This document shows, one piece after another, positions 62,823 to 64,000 of a stretch of DNA of 64,000 nucleotides. The number at the start of each line of letters is the position of its first letter. Positions within the stretch are counted from its first letter, which is position 1. Location: contig CALMII010000060.1 in assembly GCA_937864115.1 (NCBI GenBank), positions 1 through 64,000 of the forward strand. Direction: 5' to 3'. Below the pieces are notes generated by a model that ran no database searches, was not told the origin of the DNA, and saw nothing but the letters and a program-made list of their open reading frames with translations. This stretch comes from an uncultured Steroidobacter sp. Lineage in GTDB: Bacteria > Pseudomonadota > Gammaproteobacteria > Steroidobacterales > Steroidobacteraceae. Made by a program: the position numbers and the translations under genes.

Positions 62823-64000
62823 ATGATCAGTCGTTTCCTGAAGTTGATGCCTTTCATGCTGCTGCTGGGAGCGTGTGGCGGCAGTGGCGGAAAGCCGCCA
62901 CCGAGCGGTGACGGAGGTACTGGAGGCACGGGCGGTGGCACAACAACGGCGGCCACATTGTCGGTGACCACCAGCGCGCCGACGATGCCAGGCGATGGCT
63001 CAGCTTCCGCCACGATCACGGCTTATGCGCGCGACGCGAACAACGCCTTGATTGCTGGTGTGCCGGTGACATTCTCCGCCAGTTCCGGCGGCATTGCAGG
63101 TTCTCCGGCCGTCACCGGCGCAAACGGCCAGGCCACTGCGACGCTGTCACCTGCCGGCGATGCAACTCCACGGACGATTACCGTGACAGCTGCTTCCGGT
63201 TCGCTCACGGCGACGGTCAATGTTCAGGTCGTGGCCGGTGGCACCACCAGCGTGCAGATGGGCAGCGGTACCGGTGCCCAGTTCCAGTCCGGAATCATCG
63301 CCGTGTCGAGCGGAACGCTCTCGGCGGGCGGCAGCACCAGTTTGCAGATCGTGCTGCAGCAGTCCGACGGCACGCTTTATACGCAGCCGGCGACAGTAAG
63401 TTTCAGCTCGCCATGTGCCGCGCAGGGACTGGCGACCATTACGTCACCGGTGCAGACATCGACCGGCATCGCCAGCTCCACATACGCGGCAAGTGGTTGC
63501 AGCGGTGACGATGCGATTTCGGCCACTGCGACCATTGGCGGAACACCTCTGTCGGCGGCCGGTTCGGTGAGGGTGGCGCAGGCGGCAATCGGCTCGATCG
63601 TTTTTGAATCTGCGACGCCGACCAACATCGCGTTGCGCGGTACCGGCGATTCCTCACGTCCGGAAACGTCCGTTGTCGTCTTCCGTGTACTGGATCAGAC
63701 CAGCGGCCCGCGTGCCGGAGCGCAGGTGCAATTCAGTCTCAACACGACCGTCGGCGGAATCAGCTTGTCTCCGGTCTCTGCCACGAGCGACTCGACGGGG
63801 CGCGTTCAGACGGTTGTCCAGGGCGGTACGGTAGCGACCAGCGTCAGGGTGACAGCAACCGTCCTCAGCACTACGCCGACAATTTCGACGCAGTCCAGCC
63901 AGTTGACCGTGACCACGGGTATTCCTGACCAGGACAGCTTCTCGATGGCTGTGACATGTCCGAACGTCGACGCTTGGAACCTGGATGGCACGACCGTCCC
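62823..64000 (+). CDS. Big-1 (invasin-type) Ig-like repeat lipoprotein, 3' partial
   Basis: At least 392 residues, open at the window end. A lipoprotein signal (FLKLMPFMLLLGAC) precedes a Gly-rich linker (GGSGGKPPPSGDGGTGGTGG), then Ig-like repeats of Big-1 type: SATITAYARDANNALIAGVPVTFSASSGG, VTGANGQATATLSPAGD and VVVFRVLDQTSGPRAGAQVQFSLN with SDSTGRVQTVVQGG. Big-1 domains are beta-sandwiches of adhesins and invasins. It lies 50 bp after pilQ and may be an outer-membrane surface protein made together with the pilus. Codons are complete to the end, so the size is unknown. Confidence 0.88.
   Translation, partial: MISRFLKLMPFMLLLGACGGSGGKPPPSGDGGTGGTGGGTTTAATLSVTTSAPTMPGDGSASATITAYARDANNALIAGVPVTFSASSGGIAGSPAVTGANGQATATLSPAGDATPRTITVTAASGSLTATVNVQVVAGGTTSVQMGSGTGAQFQSGIIAVSSGTLSAGGSTSLQIVLQQSDGTLYTQPATVSFSSPCAAQGLATITSPVQTSTGIASSTYAASGCSGDDAISATATIGGTPLSAAGSVRVAQAAIGSIVFESATPTNIALRGTGDSSRPETSVVVFRVLDQTSGPRAGAQVQFSLNTTVGGISLSPVSATSDSTGRVQTVVQGGTVATSVRVTATVLSTTPTISTQSSQLTVTTGIPDQDSFSMAVTCPNVDAWNLDGTTV

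Overview
The window is a contiguous 64 kb piece of a GC-rich chromosome, densely coded. The organism is most likely a gammaproteobacterium, perhaps near the Nevskiales, Steroidobacterales or Xanthomonadales. This is inferred from gene order: mrcA divergent from pilMNOPQ, yicC next to gmk, rph-rdgB-hemW, and rpmE, gltA and mnmG of gammaproteobacterial type. No rRNA or tRNA gene was seen, so the placement stays tentative. No phage, transposase or CRISPR array was seen.

Layout. 1-5.1 kb holds an MscS-type channel (5' end outside the window), a promoter-to-terminator RNA unit ahead of an AEC permease, a double VOC protein and an exported amidohydrolase. 5.3-15.6 kb is a Tad/Flp-type pilus (type IVc) locus: pilin-like protein, TadG-like and TadE-like proteins, a tiny second pilin-like peptide, CpaB, secretin CpaC, a lipoprotein, an FHA-CpaF fusion ATPase, TadB, TadC, a DUF192 protein and a TPR lipoprotein. 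No TadZ/CpaE and no prepilin peptidase is present. 15.8-17.4 kb is opgD. 17.5-22.8 kb is a regulatory patch: an Xre-RES toxin-antitoxin pair, an exported lipase-like hydrolase, two HTH regulators and a compact ECF sigma cassette. 23-32.7 kb holds small enzymes, a UvrD-type helicase, a membrane Ser/Thr kinase and an S9 peptidase. 33-40.5 kb holds a membrane diguanylate cyclase, a DUF2339-DUF3999 pair and a YjjJ/HipA-type kinase. 40.6-54.7 kb is mostly housekeeping: mnmG, gmk, yicC, a PP2C phosphatase, rph, rdgB, hemW, rpmE, an M48 lipoprotein protease and gltA. 54.8-64 kb holds mrcA, then a cyclic-di-GMP-I (GEMM-I) riboswitch ahead of pilMNOPQ, then a lipoprotein with Ig-like Big-1 repeats that runs off the window.

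Themes. Two pilus machines occur here, Tad and type IVa. The second has a c-di-GMP riboswitch in its leader, and a diguanylate cyclase lies 23 kb away. Ser/Thr phosphorylation signalling (kinase, PP2C, FHA domain on the Tad ATPase) is also present. Three families of dispersed palindromic repeats occupy many gene ends. One copy lies inside the predicted tadB reading frame and another abuts the rdgB start codon.
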